A DNA stretch of 64,000 nt, taken from assembly GCA_009746045.1 (NCBI GenBank), contig RPFO01001021.1, forward strand, positions 542,616 to 606,615. Direction: 5' to 3'. The position numbers and the translations under genes were made by a program. The DNA is from Mesostigma viride. Lineage: Eukaryota > Streptophyta > Mesostigmatophyceae > Mesostigmatales > Mesostigmataceae. Under the pieces are notes generated by a model. It worked only from the letters and a program-made list of their open reading frames with translations, ran no database searches and was not told where the DNA came from. Positions within the stretch are counted from its first letter, which is position 1. Each line of letters begins with the position of its first letter. Below are positions 44,818 to 56,900 of this stretch, piece by piece.

Positions 44818-47800
44818 TCAAGGAATGCTCATAGCCGCGACAGCTGGCACCATGCGCGCATGCCGCAACTGCTCCGACTTGAACATCTCTTTCGTCGCCT
44901 TCTTGGCCGCCTTGGCCTGACGCTGCATCTCCTTCACCGCGGCCTGCACCGCACAGGTTGGCGACCACACAGCATTAATAAATTAATTAATTAATTAATG
45001 TAATACCACAAAGCATGCACACATGTTAGAGGATAAATTCCACAGAGCGCAGCCGAAAACAAGAGCCGGACAGGCAGAGAGAAAAGGTTACTCGCCCCCC
45101 CCGGATGTTTGTGGGCCACCATGAGCCCCTCCCCACCCCTTCACTACACAGGGCTTCAAAACTGAAGGCCCCCCATGCCCTACACCACCCGTGAATCCAG
45201 ATACGTCTGCTGGTTGAATCAGCCTGGTTGCTCTATCATCGTGTGTGTTGCTTCTTCATCACGTGCCCATTGTCTCACTAACTCAAGATGAAATGCGGAT
45301 TGCGTGGTCCCTTGCGTTATAATCATTCTAAATAAATGCACACGTGCCCAAAACCCTTACTAGAAACACTGGTCATCCTCATAAAATACCCTCCATAAAT
45401 TACCCTCACAAAAGGGGGTGCGCATCCTGATAGTAGTTCTCGCATGCTTGTCCGATAGCCCTGAGTATACATTCATTGAGAATGACAAGTTACAGAGGTG
45501 AGAGCGGCATGCAACATAAGGAAAGCCCCCAAAAGAGGAAGAACCCCCCCCCAAATAAACAGACACTGGCATGCAAGGATCAAGCCAAGACAAGGTACAA
45601 AACTACATCAACACGCAGCAACAGCGCTGCCGGCCCACCAGGCCTGGAAAGGATCTGGACCACATGGGCCGCGACAAAGCCGGCCCGGATGTGGTGGAAC
45701 AACACATCAGCCACGGGACGCCCTGAGTACATCAAGGAGACAACCAGCGCAGGCCAGAAATCGGGAGAATCTAGAAATGAGTACATATTTATAGCATCAG
45801 AGGGATGTGAACTGTTATTCTATTATTATTATGTGAACTATTATATTATTTATAGCATCAGAGGGATGTGAACTTGTTTGTAAAACAAACATTTGCATTA
45901 TGATGGAACGCGAGGCAAGACTACCCCACTCACCTTGCGCGCTTTCTTCTCCTCCGGCGTCTCGTCCCTCGGCCGCGCGCCCAATCGCCGGGCCTCACGA
46001 CCATCCTCCTCGTCCTCCTCCGCATCTGCCCCGCGGGCGGCACCCCCCTGCACGTCCCTGGCGGATGCCTCGGCCGCAGCGGCCGGCTTGGCGGGGTTGT
46101 ACCCCGAGGGCAGCGCGTGGGGGCCCGTCAGCCGGATGATCTTGCGATCTGCATTCCCTGATGATGCCTGGACGCCGGCCGCGTCCTCCGATGCCTTCTT
46201 ACGGGGCTTGCGACGAGAGGGCTCCGAGATCCGCCCTGTACGAAAACCAGGGAGAGTGAGGGGGGGGGGGAGGTTGGAGCCATGGGGGGTAATAAACGCT
46301 TGGGGGAGCCATGAGCCATGGGGCGTGGCAGGTAAACTGTTCATGATGGCACCTTGCAATAAGATTCATGTGGGAATTGGCTGCGCCCTCCGTAAAATGG
46401 CCGGCGCGGCGAGTTCCCTTCAAGTGTGTGGCTAAGCAAGTGCACCTTCTTCTAAGGTCGACGAAGTGGGTAGCTTCTGGTGGCTGACACCCAAATTTGT
46501 GGCGGGCGCGAGGCAACCTAACCCTTACGTACGCCTTCTGGGAAGAAGCGCGGATCTGCCAGGGTTCCCTCAGCCCTAGCATTACAATTCGTTCAAGTGG
46601 CCCGCCGGAGCGGCTGTACAATTTTTCCCCGTGAGCGCGCTGCCAAGTGTACTTGTGGGCAAATTTTTAGGTGCTCCGTCACTTCGAGGTACTAAAAATT
46701 AGGCTACGGTACAAATTCAGCGAATTTCAGCGAATTTCCAGTCGAACCAAAGGAAGTGACGCCAACTACCAAAAAGTTTCCGTTACGAATTTTCAGCCCA
46801 ACACTCGCGCAAAATGAAGTGACGGCAACTACCAAAACGTTTCCGTTACGAATTTTCACTCCCACACGTTTGCACAAGAGGAAGTGACGGCAACTACCAA
46901 AAAGTTTCCGTTACGAATTTTCAGTCCCACACTTCGCGCAAATTTTAGTAGGGCTGCACGCAAGCTACCTTTCAAAATTTTGCGCTAGTATGGAACGCAT
47001 TTCATTCGTCTGGAGGAACGCTGCCCGCCAACTACCCCCGTTCAGAAAGTTCCGCCGAAATTTACTTGAGATTTGGAAATCTGAACGTCCGCGCAAATTT
47101 TAGTAGGGCTGCACGCAAGCTACCTTTCAAAATTTTGCGCAAGTATGGAGCGCAATTCATTCGTCCGGAGGAATGCTGCTCGTCAACTGCCCCCGTTCAG
47201 AAAGTTGCGCCGAACTTTACTTGAGACTTGGAAATCTGAACGTGCGGTTGGAGTTTCGCGGGGAAACCCAAGTTCCCCAAGTAATTCACCAATGACGCGC
47301 TTCGAACACTTGCCCGCTAAAACCTAAGCAGCCGCTCCGGCTGGCCACTTAAACGAAACATGATGGAGTGCCAGGCGCCGGGAACCTGGCAGCTATCCCC
47401 GGCCCCCGGGTTTTGCGAACTGTTGCCAGGGGGGGGGCGGCTGTGCAAAAATGTCTAACATGAGCAATGGTGGTTGCTCCGTTCAAAACCCTTACCCCAC
47501 CTACCCACGAGGCTGCTTATATTTGGCCCCTCCAGCCACCTACCCGTGTGTTTGTTCCTCAGGCATTGTCCCTGTTACAACCCCTACCCGGCCCATCCAA
47601 ACCCTCCTTCCACCTACCCACGTGGTTGAACCATTTACAACCCTCCTTCCACCTAGCCGGGTGGTAGCACCGTGGCCATCGTCCCCACTACCAGACCTAG
47701 CCGGGTACTTGCCCCATCTTGACAGCTCCCCCCACCTACCCGGATGGTTGTCCAAGTTGGACAGCGTCGAGATGATCGTCTCACAGTCCCACGCATCCCC

Positions 47801-48768
47801 TGCAGGCTCCTCGTACTCCTCCAGCTCCTCACGATGAGGAACGTACGCGCGGCCGTACGAGACCTGGACGGGGCTGCCAGGGTCATCTGCCGCCTCCTCC
47901 TCAAGCACCGCTCCCTCCTCGTCCTCCTCCTCCGCACCATTTCCCCCATTCGCCTGCCGCGTGGCCGGGTGATCCACGGCCCCACCGGGCCGATCCGCTG
48001 TGCCAGATGCCAGCGTTGACCCGGCTGCATGCTTGTGCTTAACCATGGCGCCCCCGTCCGCCTCGTCGCGTGCCGCACCAGCGGTATCAGTACGCCCTTC
48101 CTCCCCCCCTGTCGTCCCTTTGCTCTTGCCCCTGGCTGGGGGCTGGTAGGCCAGCGTCACGGCCGCGTTGGCGCGCGCATCGTGAAGGAACTCGTCGATC
48201 ACGTTGGAGAAGAGGGACAGGTCCGCGCGGCCGCAAGCAGAAGGCTCGTCCGGGTCCAGCTCCCCGATCTCGTCATCTCCATACTCATGCAGCGCCAGCT
48301 GGCGACCGGGGGGGTACGTAGAAGCGAGGGCAAAGGAACAACGGCAAGGAGCATGAATGAGCAGGAGAGGTAGGCAGGGGAACCTAGGCATGAGGTGACC
48401 GGCGCAGGCTTGGCATTACTGTGGTTTAGTGGCCATGCGTACACGTGAGGGAACCAGCACAGGGTTGACACCGTCAGAGTGGGAGCTACGGCATTCAGCG
48501 TTGCGTGCCATGGGTGGAATACTCCCAGGGGCAGGCACACCCATGAACAGATTCGAGCAACTTTGGCACCCACCGTCATCGCTGTTCACGATCCTGCTTT
48601 GTGGTTTTGCCAAAGATCAAAGGATTGTGCCCTGGATACAGAATAGCCGGTTGGCCATGTAGCTGCAGAGACTAACATGACAGAAAGCGCCACATCCAAA
48701 CACGGCAATCACACAGCCCCCACCAATGGATACCCATCTTGCCAGCAACGCCCCCCCCCCACACACAG

Positions 48769-48815
<47 letters not shown>

Positions 48816-51253
48816 AGCTGCTCCCGTCAATTAAGATCCCTGCCACGGTGCGTAGATGGCAACATACACCAAAGCAAATGCCGTCATCCGCATCATACCC
48901 GTGCCCTCCTGACCAGAACCGACTCAGAACACACTCAGCACCAACCACACCCACCCATCCACCTCCCACTGCACATTTCCCAACCCCCGTCTAAATACGT
49001 TGGCAAGCATCGTTTCCATCCATCCTCAAAACACCACTTTCACAAAACAACAACAAATGACATTTCCATGCAAAAGCAACATCTGACACTTCCATACATC
49101 GATGCTGCAGCCCCATTTCCGTACATTTTCAAACATCTCATCCAGTTCCCCCGGCCGTCGCCGCTCGTCCAGCTGGCCCGTTGTCGGCATGCCACCTCTC
49201 GCCGGCGCCCACCGGGGCCCGCGCCGCCTGGGCGAGCCCCCTTCCTCGTCCTCGTCCTCGTCGCCCTCGTCCTCCTCCTCGTCGTCATCATACTGCCACC
49301 CATCCTCCTCCTCCTCCTCCTCCCCTTCCTCATCCCCCTCACTCCCCTCATAGTCCTCATACTCCTCATCCCCATCCTCTTCCTCCTCGTCTTCAACCCC
49401 CCGCATCCGCGCACGTGACCGTGAATGATGCGACCGCATCCCCTCCTCCTCCTCCTCCTCCTCCCCATCCTGCTTTTCCTCAACCTCCCTGCCGCGGTCG
49501 CTCCTCCCATCGCCAGCATTAGCGCACACCACAAAGTCGTCCTCAAGCTCCCCGCCGTCACCATCAACAGACACATCGTCCTCCAGCAGCGCGGCAATCT
49601 GCCAAGGGGGGGGGGGGGGATACAGGTAGCACCAGGTGGGAGCATGTCTATTATAGTATCACTAGATACACCCGGGAAGACTAGGCCCACATAGGGCATA
49701 GGTAGCATATAGGCAGCATGCAGGCATCATATAGGCACGATTTAGAGTTAGCGCATCTGCAGCGGACGAACGTGTTGAAACACATGTCCCATTATTCTTA
49801 TTATTCAGCGTCCTGGTGGCCTTAGTTTTGTGGATGCCTCCAACATGCGCATGCCCTGGCTGTCCACATCATGTCATGGCGGCCTTAGTCTCAAAGTGCA
49901 CCTCGATACTCTGCATGTGCCCTAGTCGTTGAAGTCATGTCCTGGTTGTATTATTTACATGACGAACCAGCTTTAGCTGATTGTCTTATTATTATTATCA
50001 TTATTATTATAATTCTTCACATCCTGCTTGTCCTAATCAGGCGCGTACCTCTGGGTCCAGGTGGGGCAGTGCCCCTGAGGCACGTGTGTAGAAGCTCCCC
50101 AACGGCCCGCTCTCGCCGCTGATGCCCTCGTCTTGTGTCGTCACGGCTTTCGGCACCCTGACATGGGTCGCATCCACCACCTGTGCCACCACAGACGTGG
50201 GCCAAAATAGTGAGGCCACCAATTAAAATCCAGCCAGTGGTCAGCAAACCAGACGCACGTTTCCCCCAAATTCAAGTCAGGTGCAGGGTGGTTCATAAAA
50301 ACGCGCTGTCAGGGCAGCCTCGGATATTTCAGCTTAGTGAACTCCAACTTCACTTTTCCAGAGGCCAGCACGCATATACACCCCAACGCCAGCACACACG
50401 TCGTCCCCCCAATCTCGTTTAAGATTGGGGTCCGGCCGACCCAGGGCTGCGATCTTAAACCTAAAATCAAATCCAGGGTTGACGATCTTAAAGTTGAGAG
50501 CAGTAGGCGATCCTACACCTGATGCGGTATACATGAGTACACTATCAATATCGAATACCACTAACCAGCTATTTGTACCTACTTTCAGATCTTTTGCCCC
50601 AAACCAGCCCTGCGATCTTAAACCTGAAATTCCTAAATCCAGGGTCTCAAGATCTTAAACCTGGGAATCTTAAACGTGTGGGGGGGGGGGTACCTCATGA
50701 TACATGTGCGTAGCGTGAAACGGCATACTTGCAATAACGGCAGCAGCAACAGGTCGATCATGTTTACCTTGATGTCATCGACAAGTGGCGTGGATTGCAC
50801 GGCAGGGACAAAAGTTGACACTCCACCGGTGCCGATCGTGCGCAGGTGCTTCAGATAATCGTAGCCATCGTCGGGAAACCCAGCCTCCAAGTTTTCTTTC
50901 CTTCGCTCAGCAGTCATAGCTTTCTTGGATGATCGAGATCGGCTCGCCATGGATGACGCATCCCACTCCGACTCTGTAGGAATATAGGGTCTTCCTTCAC
51001 GGCTTCCCCTGGGCTCCTCGCCATCTCCGACACGGGAAGCATCATCTCGACCAAGCGCATCAACCCCCTCTTCCCCCTCCAGTCCATTGTCAAAATTTCC
51101 TTGCCTATCCCAAGCAACGCGCGACGTGGGATGCAGCAGCCGAGAGCCCTCACCTTTTGGCGCCAAACCGTCATTATCCTCGTCAGCAGTTTTGAACAAC
51201 AAGGAATAATTTAAAGAATTCTTCTTGTTCACCCATTTCTTGGTTTTTCCCAT
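44818..51253 (-). CDS. LTV1: LTV1, 40S ribosomal subunit assembly factor (6 exons, 692 aa)
   Basis: Exons (minus): 51253-50768, 50180-50049, 49598-49125, 48298-47740, 46235-45934, 44943-44818; phases 0, 0, 0, 1, 0 close. LTV1 is a conserved late pre-40S factor that helps install proteins such as uS3 in the subunit head. Diagnostic pieces in order: MGKTKKWVNKKNS at the N-terminus, GFPDDGYDYLKHLR (125-138), LDPEIAALLEDD (203-214), a very acidic Glu/Asp region (about 240-330), ELDEMFEN then LALHEYGDDEIGELD across the exon 3/4 junction, WDCETIISTLSNLDNHP (534-550), and ETPEEKKARK (642-651) running into AAVKEMQRQAKAAKKATKE. The human and yeast proteins are shorter (about 460-475 aa from general knowledge); the acidic and Ala/Gly linkers account for the extra length. 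Intron 4 carries TIR element copy B. Confidence 0.93.
45728..45785 (+). repeat. R4 fragment in LTV1 intron 5
   Basis: ATCAAGGAGACAACCAGCGC and GGCCAGAAATCGGGAGAATC match the R4 units; a direct repeat of GCATCAGAGGGATGTGAAC follows at about 45795 and 45855. Confidence 0.6.
46588..47357. mobile_element. TIR element copy B in LTV1 intron 4
   Basis: A near-identical twin of 1687-2455, in the same orientation relative to the window, with the same TIRs, three short tandem units and two long units. The right part carries a 60-codon frame starting MERNSFVRRNAARQLPPF, which also exists in copy A in altered form; it is too short for a transposase. Confidence 0.85.
48769..48812. repeat. (CA)n microsatellite in LTV1 intron 3
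   Basis: About 20 CA units. Confidence 0.95.
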
Positions 51254-51684
51254 GGCTGGTAAATTAGAAACAAACGAACACTTCGAATTCCACTAGAAAT
51301 ACACGTCCTCGTGAAAATGGTGCCTGAGATTTCTACACATTAATGATGTAAAACCTAGCGGGCGGCTCGTCACTTGCGGCGCTTCAAGCAGCCATGGCCG
51401 TCTTGTCTGCCAGAAACACCCACTAGGTATAACATTTTGGTGCTGGACTCTCCGCCGCCCTTCAACTTGTAAGTGCGGAAACGAGCAGGTGTCCTACACG
51501 TGTATGCGCGCTACTCCCTGATTGCACCCTGGTGCGTCTCGCTGCATCTGTGCCTCAATCGCGCCACACGCCAGTCCTGCTCTGCACTTTCCCGCGCGAA
51601 TTAATAAATTATTTCCGTGGACTTCCGGCGAAGCTACGTAAGATCTTACCGTAAAAGATCTTAACATGCATGTGCAAGTGCCAT

Positions 51685-51805
51685 ATCAAGGAGACAACCA
51701 GCGCATGCCGCAGGCCAGAAATCGGGAGAATCCGGACCATGGTAGCTCGAGCCTGCCGTTATCTTGTCCGCGTTTTCGAGTCGCTCAGGATGACGAATAT
51801 GAATA
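51685..51805 (+). repeat. R4 copy
   Basis: It carries the full set of R4 words (GAGACAACCAGCGC, GAATCCGGACCATGG, AGCTCGAGCCTGCCG, TCAGGATGACGAATATGAAT) and is among the best preserved copies. Confidence 0.7.
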
Positions 51806-52750
51806 TGCCATATGTATGCGCCATTGCGCCATACATGTACGCGCCTCGCATTCCTTGGTTCTCAGTTCTCATCATAGTGAAGTACTTTCCCTAACGATAG
51901 GGTTAGGCAAAAAGTTGCCTGTCACGTCTTGTCTCTTAACATGAACCTGCTCACTGCTCTTGAACAGAGGTTATGCTAGTGCCAACATCAACTGATCTGT
52001 ATTTTAGCTTAGTTAATGAACATATTGAATATGTTAATCTATTAAGCATTTGTTCGGAAAGGTTCGAGCTATCATGGTTCGGATCCTCTTGATTTCTGGC
52101 CGCTGGTTCACCTGGTTGTCTCATTGATAATGAGCACAACTGGTCGGGTGCCGTCATGTTGGCCTTGTCTGGCGTTGCTCAAATTGCTTCAGCAATCAGC
52201 ACCTCCTCGAAAAGTAGTGCGGTTATGCATGGAGATGATTGGATGTATACGCAAATATATGCCAAGGTGTACGCGTGGTCTTTTACCAACACTGTGTTCC
52301 CCTGCCACATTCTGCGCGACAGAGCGTACAATCATCATACCTAGGGTCGATTCAATTTCGTTAGCATCAAATACATCATCGTAGAATGCCAACGTTGGTG
52401 CCTTCCTTGCTCCTGCAGTCATGTGTAGGAGCCTAACATCCTATGTGCTCGTGCACCTAGCTAGAAATGGACGGTGAAACACTGGCAACGGAAACGGACG
52501 TGACCGGCAGGCTCCTGCTAACTGAATCTTTAAAGCCAGCTGTAAGCTGCATGTACGCAGGGCCTCATCTTTTCTCATGGCGCACCGGCGATTGCCATCA
52601 TCGTGCACCTGACAATTGCCATCAATAGTCCGCCCACGCATCCGAGTGACCACAAGGCGCCAGGACCCCGGTGGCATGCCTCCAGGTCATTTATAAAATC
52701 CGTCATCCACATGCATATGTGGCTAGCCCTAGCTCTGTGCACATATTGTT

Positions 52751-52823
52751 CGCGTTTTTCCGCGTTTTCCGCGGCCCGGCACTGAACGCAAATGATTTTC
52801 ACCTTTGCGGAGTGCCTGATCAG
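52751..52823 (+). mobile_element. 5'-truncated SINE, copy 3, with 9-bp TSD
   Basis: The last 73 bp of the SINE (CGCGTTTTTCCGCG... to ...GCCTGATCAG) are flanked by perfect CATATTGTT repeats (52742-52750 and 52824-52832). It lacks the tRNA-like head and B box. 5' truncation with a perfect duplication is the signature of target-primed reverse transcription. Confidence 0.8.
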
Positions 52824-53988
52824 CATATTGTTATTTAACTTTTATTCTTGCACGTGTTTTCATTAATTTCTTCATTCTTTTTTCACTGCTTACACCCAAG
52901 TCCACCTTGCACCTTTTTGAACTTGAGTGAGCTGGCCAAGAAGGCATTGACCCTGTTCACAACACCGCGAGCCCCGCTAAATAATTTTACATTAATTATT
53001 GTCCGGATTTCGTACGAGATGTAGATTTTTTCCGCGCCGCGAGAGACGAAAACGACGAAAACACCCATGGCGGTCGAGCATCAGCTAGCGTTCCGAAACT
53101 TGCGTCATTTCAGTCGCCCGAGGTGTCAAAACGAAGCTTACATCACGATTCATCCATGGAATGACTTTGGAATGATATGCGCTGTGATCGCAACGAGGGC
53201 ATTGAACGGGACAAACATTTTTTTGCAGCGCAACAGTTTTTTCGCTATAAATCCAGATTTCTCGGTGGTATGTGTCTCAAGGTCTTGGATACGGGAGGAA
53301 ATGAAAATCCCCACCCACAGATAGGCTTGGAACACACACATTTAGAGGCGCAGGTTTGGGAGAATATATGGCCTCTCCCGGAGCCTGAGGGTTTTTAAAG
53401 GCACTCCCAGGGTTCACCCACACCCCAGGGTCACACGCGCGTCAAGAGTGTTCGATCAAGCCTGCATGTGCAGCACATGATGGACTTGTTTCAGTCAATG
53501 AAAAAGAATATGTAAGGGCATGCGTTACAGAAACCAATGAGCTAAGGCATGCAGTGTGCAGGCCAGCCCAGCTCAATTCATAAGAACGTTAATCATACCA
53601 TGCCTACACGTAGGTATTCATAGAAAAAAACACACTCACACACTGACGTAAACAACTCAATTTTAAGATGTCGGCAGCTGCTGCATGGCGAAGCAAATCT
53701 TGCAGTCACAAAAGCACATCTTCGCAGATTTGCCCTTGGTAGTGCTGCCATAAGAACACTGACCTAACTTAAACTCGCTATGGAATATGTTCAGTCTTAG
53801 TAATGGTAAGCTGCAGAATGCTTTGGGCCAGCATCAAAACCTGCCTTTGAGTAGAGCTCTCTGTGTGCCTTGCGCAGAGCTCTATTTACAAAGCTCTATG
53901 TGTGACGTGCATATGGGATATTTATAGAAAACATGCTCGAATCTGACGTATTCAGTGTTGCCCTCACAAACTCATGGGCGGGCACTTG

Positions 53989-56900
53989 TTACGGGGACTG
54001 CACGCGGTTCCTATGAAACCCCGCTTTGCGCGCACGGATGATCAGGGAGGCCCTGGACAACATGCTTGCCAGCTTGGCCTCGCACAGCAGGGCCGCATCC
54101 AGCAGGCTCTCCTGCGCGTTGGGAACCAGACCCGAGCAGCTGGCATCCGCCACACTCCTCATGCCGCCATACCCGTCCTTGGTGGGCCAAGAGCCAGACG
54201 CAGATGCAATGTCACTCGCACCGGGTACCATGCCCGGCGCCTGCCCTTGAGAGGACGGGGCCGGGAAGAGCCCCTGGCCGTTGATCAGCTCCATCTCCAT
54301 GTTGTGAAGGTGCATGCGCTGCAGCATTTCGCCCAGCCCGTTCATGGTGTCGGCGGCAAGTGCCGCCACATCCATTGCGTGCTTCACATTGCCCGAGGCC
54401 TCGACCGAGTAGCCCTCCTGGGAGGCAAGAGGCAAGGGGGAAGAGGATAAAGAGGCGAGGGAAAAGACGAGAAAGACGCAAGGGAGGGGAGAAGAAAGAG
54501 GAAAGGGAGAGGAGCATACAAAGAGTCAAGGGAGGAGAGGAGAAAGAGGCAACGGAGAGGGAAAACAAGAGGCAAGGGGGAAGAGGATGAAATACATGAG
54601 ATGCTGATTCACTCAGAGATGGACACAGAGGCTTGTTCTATGTCGGTGACACAATCATGTTCATGAAGGTGTAACAAGCTCAGCGATGGACGCGTTCAGG
54701 GATGTCGGCAACCAGCATCAACACAACACCTGTACATGCTCACTTTGTACCGCTGGCCATGAGATTAAAATCCGACCAGATCTCCGTGGCTCCCTTGCAA
54801 GGCCTCCACTCTCACCTCCATGCGAGACCGCATCGTGGCCTGTGCCTGCTCCAGCGTGCCGCGCATGGCCGTGATGCAGCACAGCAGGTCCTGCGCCTTG
54901 AGCTGCGACGTGAGCACCGAGACGCCTGCAGGCAACGTGTAGGCCGCACCCCCTGTGGCCGTGGGCGCGCCACGGTAGCCCTGGAACCAGCACATGCGAT
55001 GACAGTGGCAAGGGACCGTGGCAAGGGTTCGATCGTCGGCTTCAGTTCTCCAGGCAAGCCCCCATGTTGCGGCGGTGACCATGCGGTACCCTACCAGGGT
55101 GTGTCAAGCCCCCATGCTGAGGTGATGATGCTGTCTCGTACCAGTCTATCGCTTCGCAAGACAACTCGTATGAAGTAGTTGGGCTGCAGCGGAGGATCAA
55201 TCGGAATAAGTGCCTAGGCCATGGGCAATACACACCTGGCCCGCAGGCGCCCTGGATTCATCACAACCACACTGGTTACGGCACAAGGGGCTGTCCAGGG
55301 AAGTAAGGGGCATTGGCACCAACTGCAAGGGGCACCTGGAATATATATGCTGCATTTTTTAATTTCCGAGCGGGAAGGCGGACGCCACAGGAACCGAGGG
55401 AGAAGCGGGGGCGGATGCATGGCCACAGAAGAGTGCAGATGATAACAGATCATAATCTGGTATTCGTGGTTGCCAGCGGGTACACAGATGGGGCATCTGC
55501 AGGCTTTACAGAACCACCCCCGAGGGCCAAGAACACCAGAGCTAGAGCACGAGCCCACTCAAAGACTAGGGTCAGAATGGAGCCCACAAGGGAAGGGGTG
55601 ACTCGAAGCTTTAGCCCATGCTAACTTTGGGGACCTGTTGGCTGATGCTGGCAAGCACAGCGGGGTTAATGCCCTGCATGGGCCAATGAAAAGCATGATC
55701 ATAGGGGCATCCGGATTCAGTAGGAGCTGCTCCCAAGGGTGGGGGCTTGCCGAACAGAAGCATGCTAGGGTGGGGAGGAGACAAAGATGGCCTGATACTA
55801 GGATGATACAGGTACGACAAAATTAATAATCATCATAATCTCATGCTCCTTGCTTTGAAACAAGCATGGATGTGAACGCACACGGGCGGTCTTACCCCCT
55901 GCCCTTGTCCATGCAGTCCAGCCCACAGCACACCTGATTTCCCTACCACCCCACCCACCTGCCCCCGCGGCGTCTCCATGCTACTAGTCGCCACGCTCGC
56001 ACGGTCCTCCCCCTCCGCCGCCATGACCGCTGCCGCTGGATGTTTTCCCCCTGAAACGGAGTGCAGCAGGCAGCAGCTGCCATCCGACACCTCACTAGCC
56101 ACAGGGCTCCCCTGCGAGGATCGCGACCCCCCTCGGTCCTCGCCCTCGCCCTCCTGCAGCCGCTGCGCTTGTAGCTGCTGCTGCCGCACCGCCTGCATGT
56201 CGCGGCGGTAGGCGGCGGTGACGTCCGCCAGCTGCTCCTCGCGGCTGACCAGCGCAGCGGCCAGCCGCTGGTTGTCCTCAAACGTCTCCTCCAGCTGGCG
56301 CACGGCCTCCTGGAGCTGCAGCTGGAGCAGCACACGCGCGCGGCGGTACTCGTCCAGTTCCCTTGCGCTGACGTCCGCACGGCCTGTGGGCGACGGTGCG
56401 GCGGGCGCTGCACAATTGATGGGGTCGTGGCACGTGCGGGGCACTTGCATATGCATGAGCGGTCGTCAGGAAACTTCTAACCCAACGATCAGTCAGGTAC
56501 ATGGCTCCATCAGCGCAAAGGATGAACATAACGGAACATGGTACGGAGGATTACTTAGTTATTTAATTAATCAATACTACTAAATTATATGGTATGGAGG
56601 ATACTCCAGGTATTCTGCACAAATTGTTTGGGCCGCACAGCCCGCCCTGACTATGGGGTCGCTATATGACATCTACAGCCGGGCCAGGGTGCTTGCAGTG
56701 ATATCATTATCATGCAAGCCAGGGCGCATTACTTGGCATGCCATGGCATGATGCTGGCGTCTCATCGATGTGCCTACAGCGTAGATTCATGCACACTTCT
56801 GTTCAGTCATTCACGTGCACAGTGGAGTTTGCAGGCCACGCTGTGACAACCCGATTGAAGGCATGTGGCCAATCTTACAGAACCCAAGTTCCATGAGATG

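Larger units (their letters stand above)
51254..53988. other. Intergenic region with repeat fragments, no firm gene
   Basis: It holds R4 copies at 51685-51805 and 52032-52128 (inverted) and a truncated SINE (52751-52823). An 85-codon frame at 53067-53324 has no domain or splice support. Confidence 0.45.

Noticed and set aside
49181-49522. Pro/Ser-rich plus-strand ORFs at 49.2-49.5 kb
   Set aside because: Antisense of the acidic LTV1 exon 3, whose Glu/Asp codons leave the opposite strand open.
53067-53324. 85-aa plus-strand ORF
   Set aside because: No domain, no splice continuation and no coding bias that I can see.
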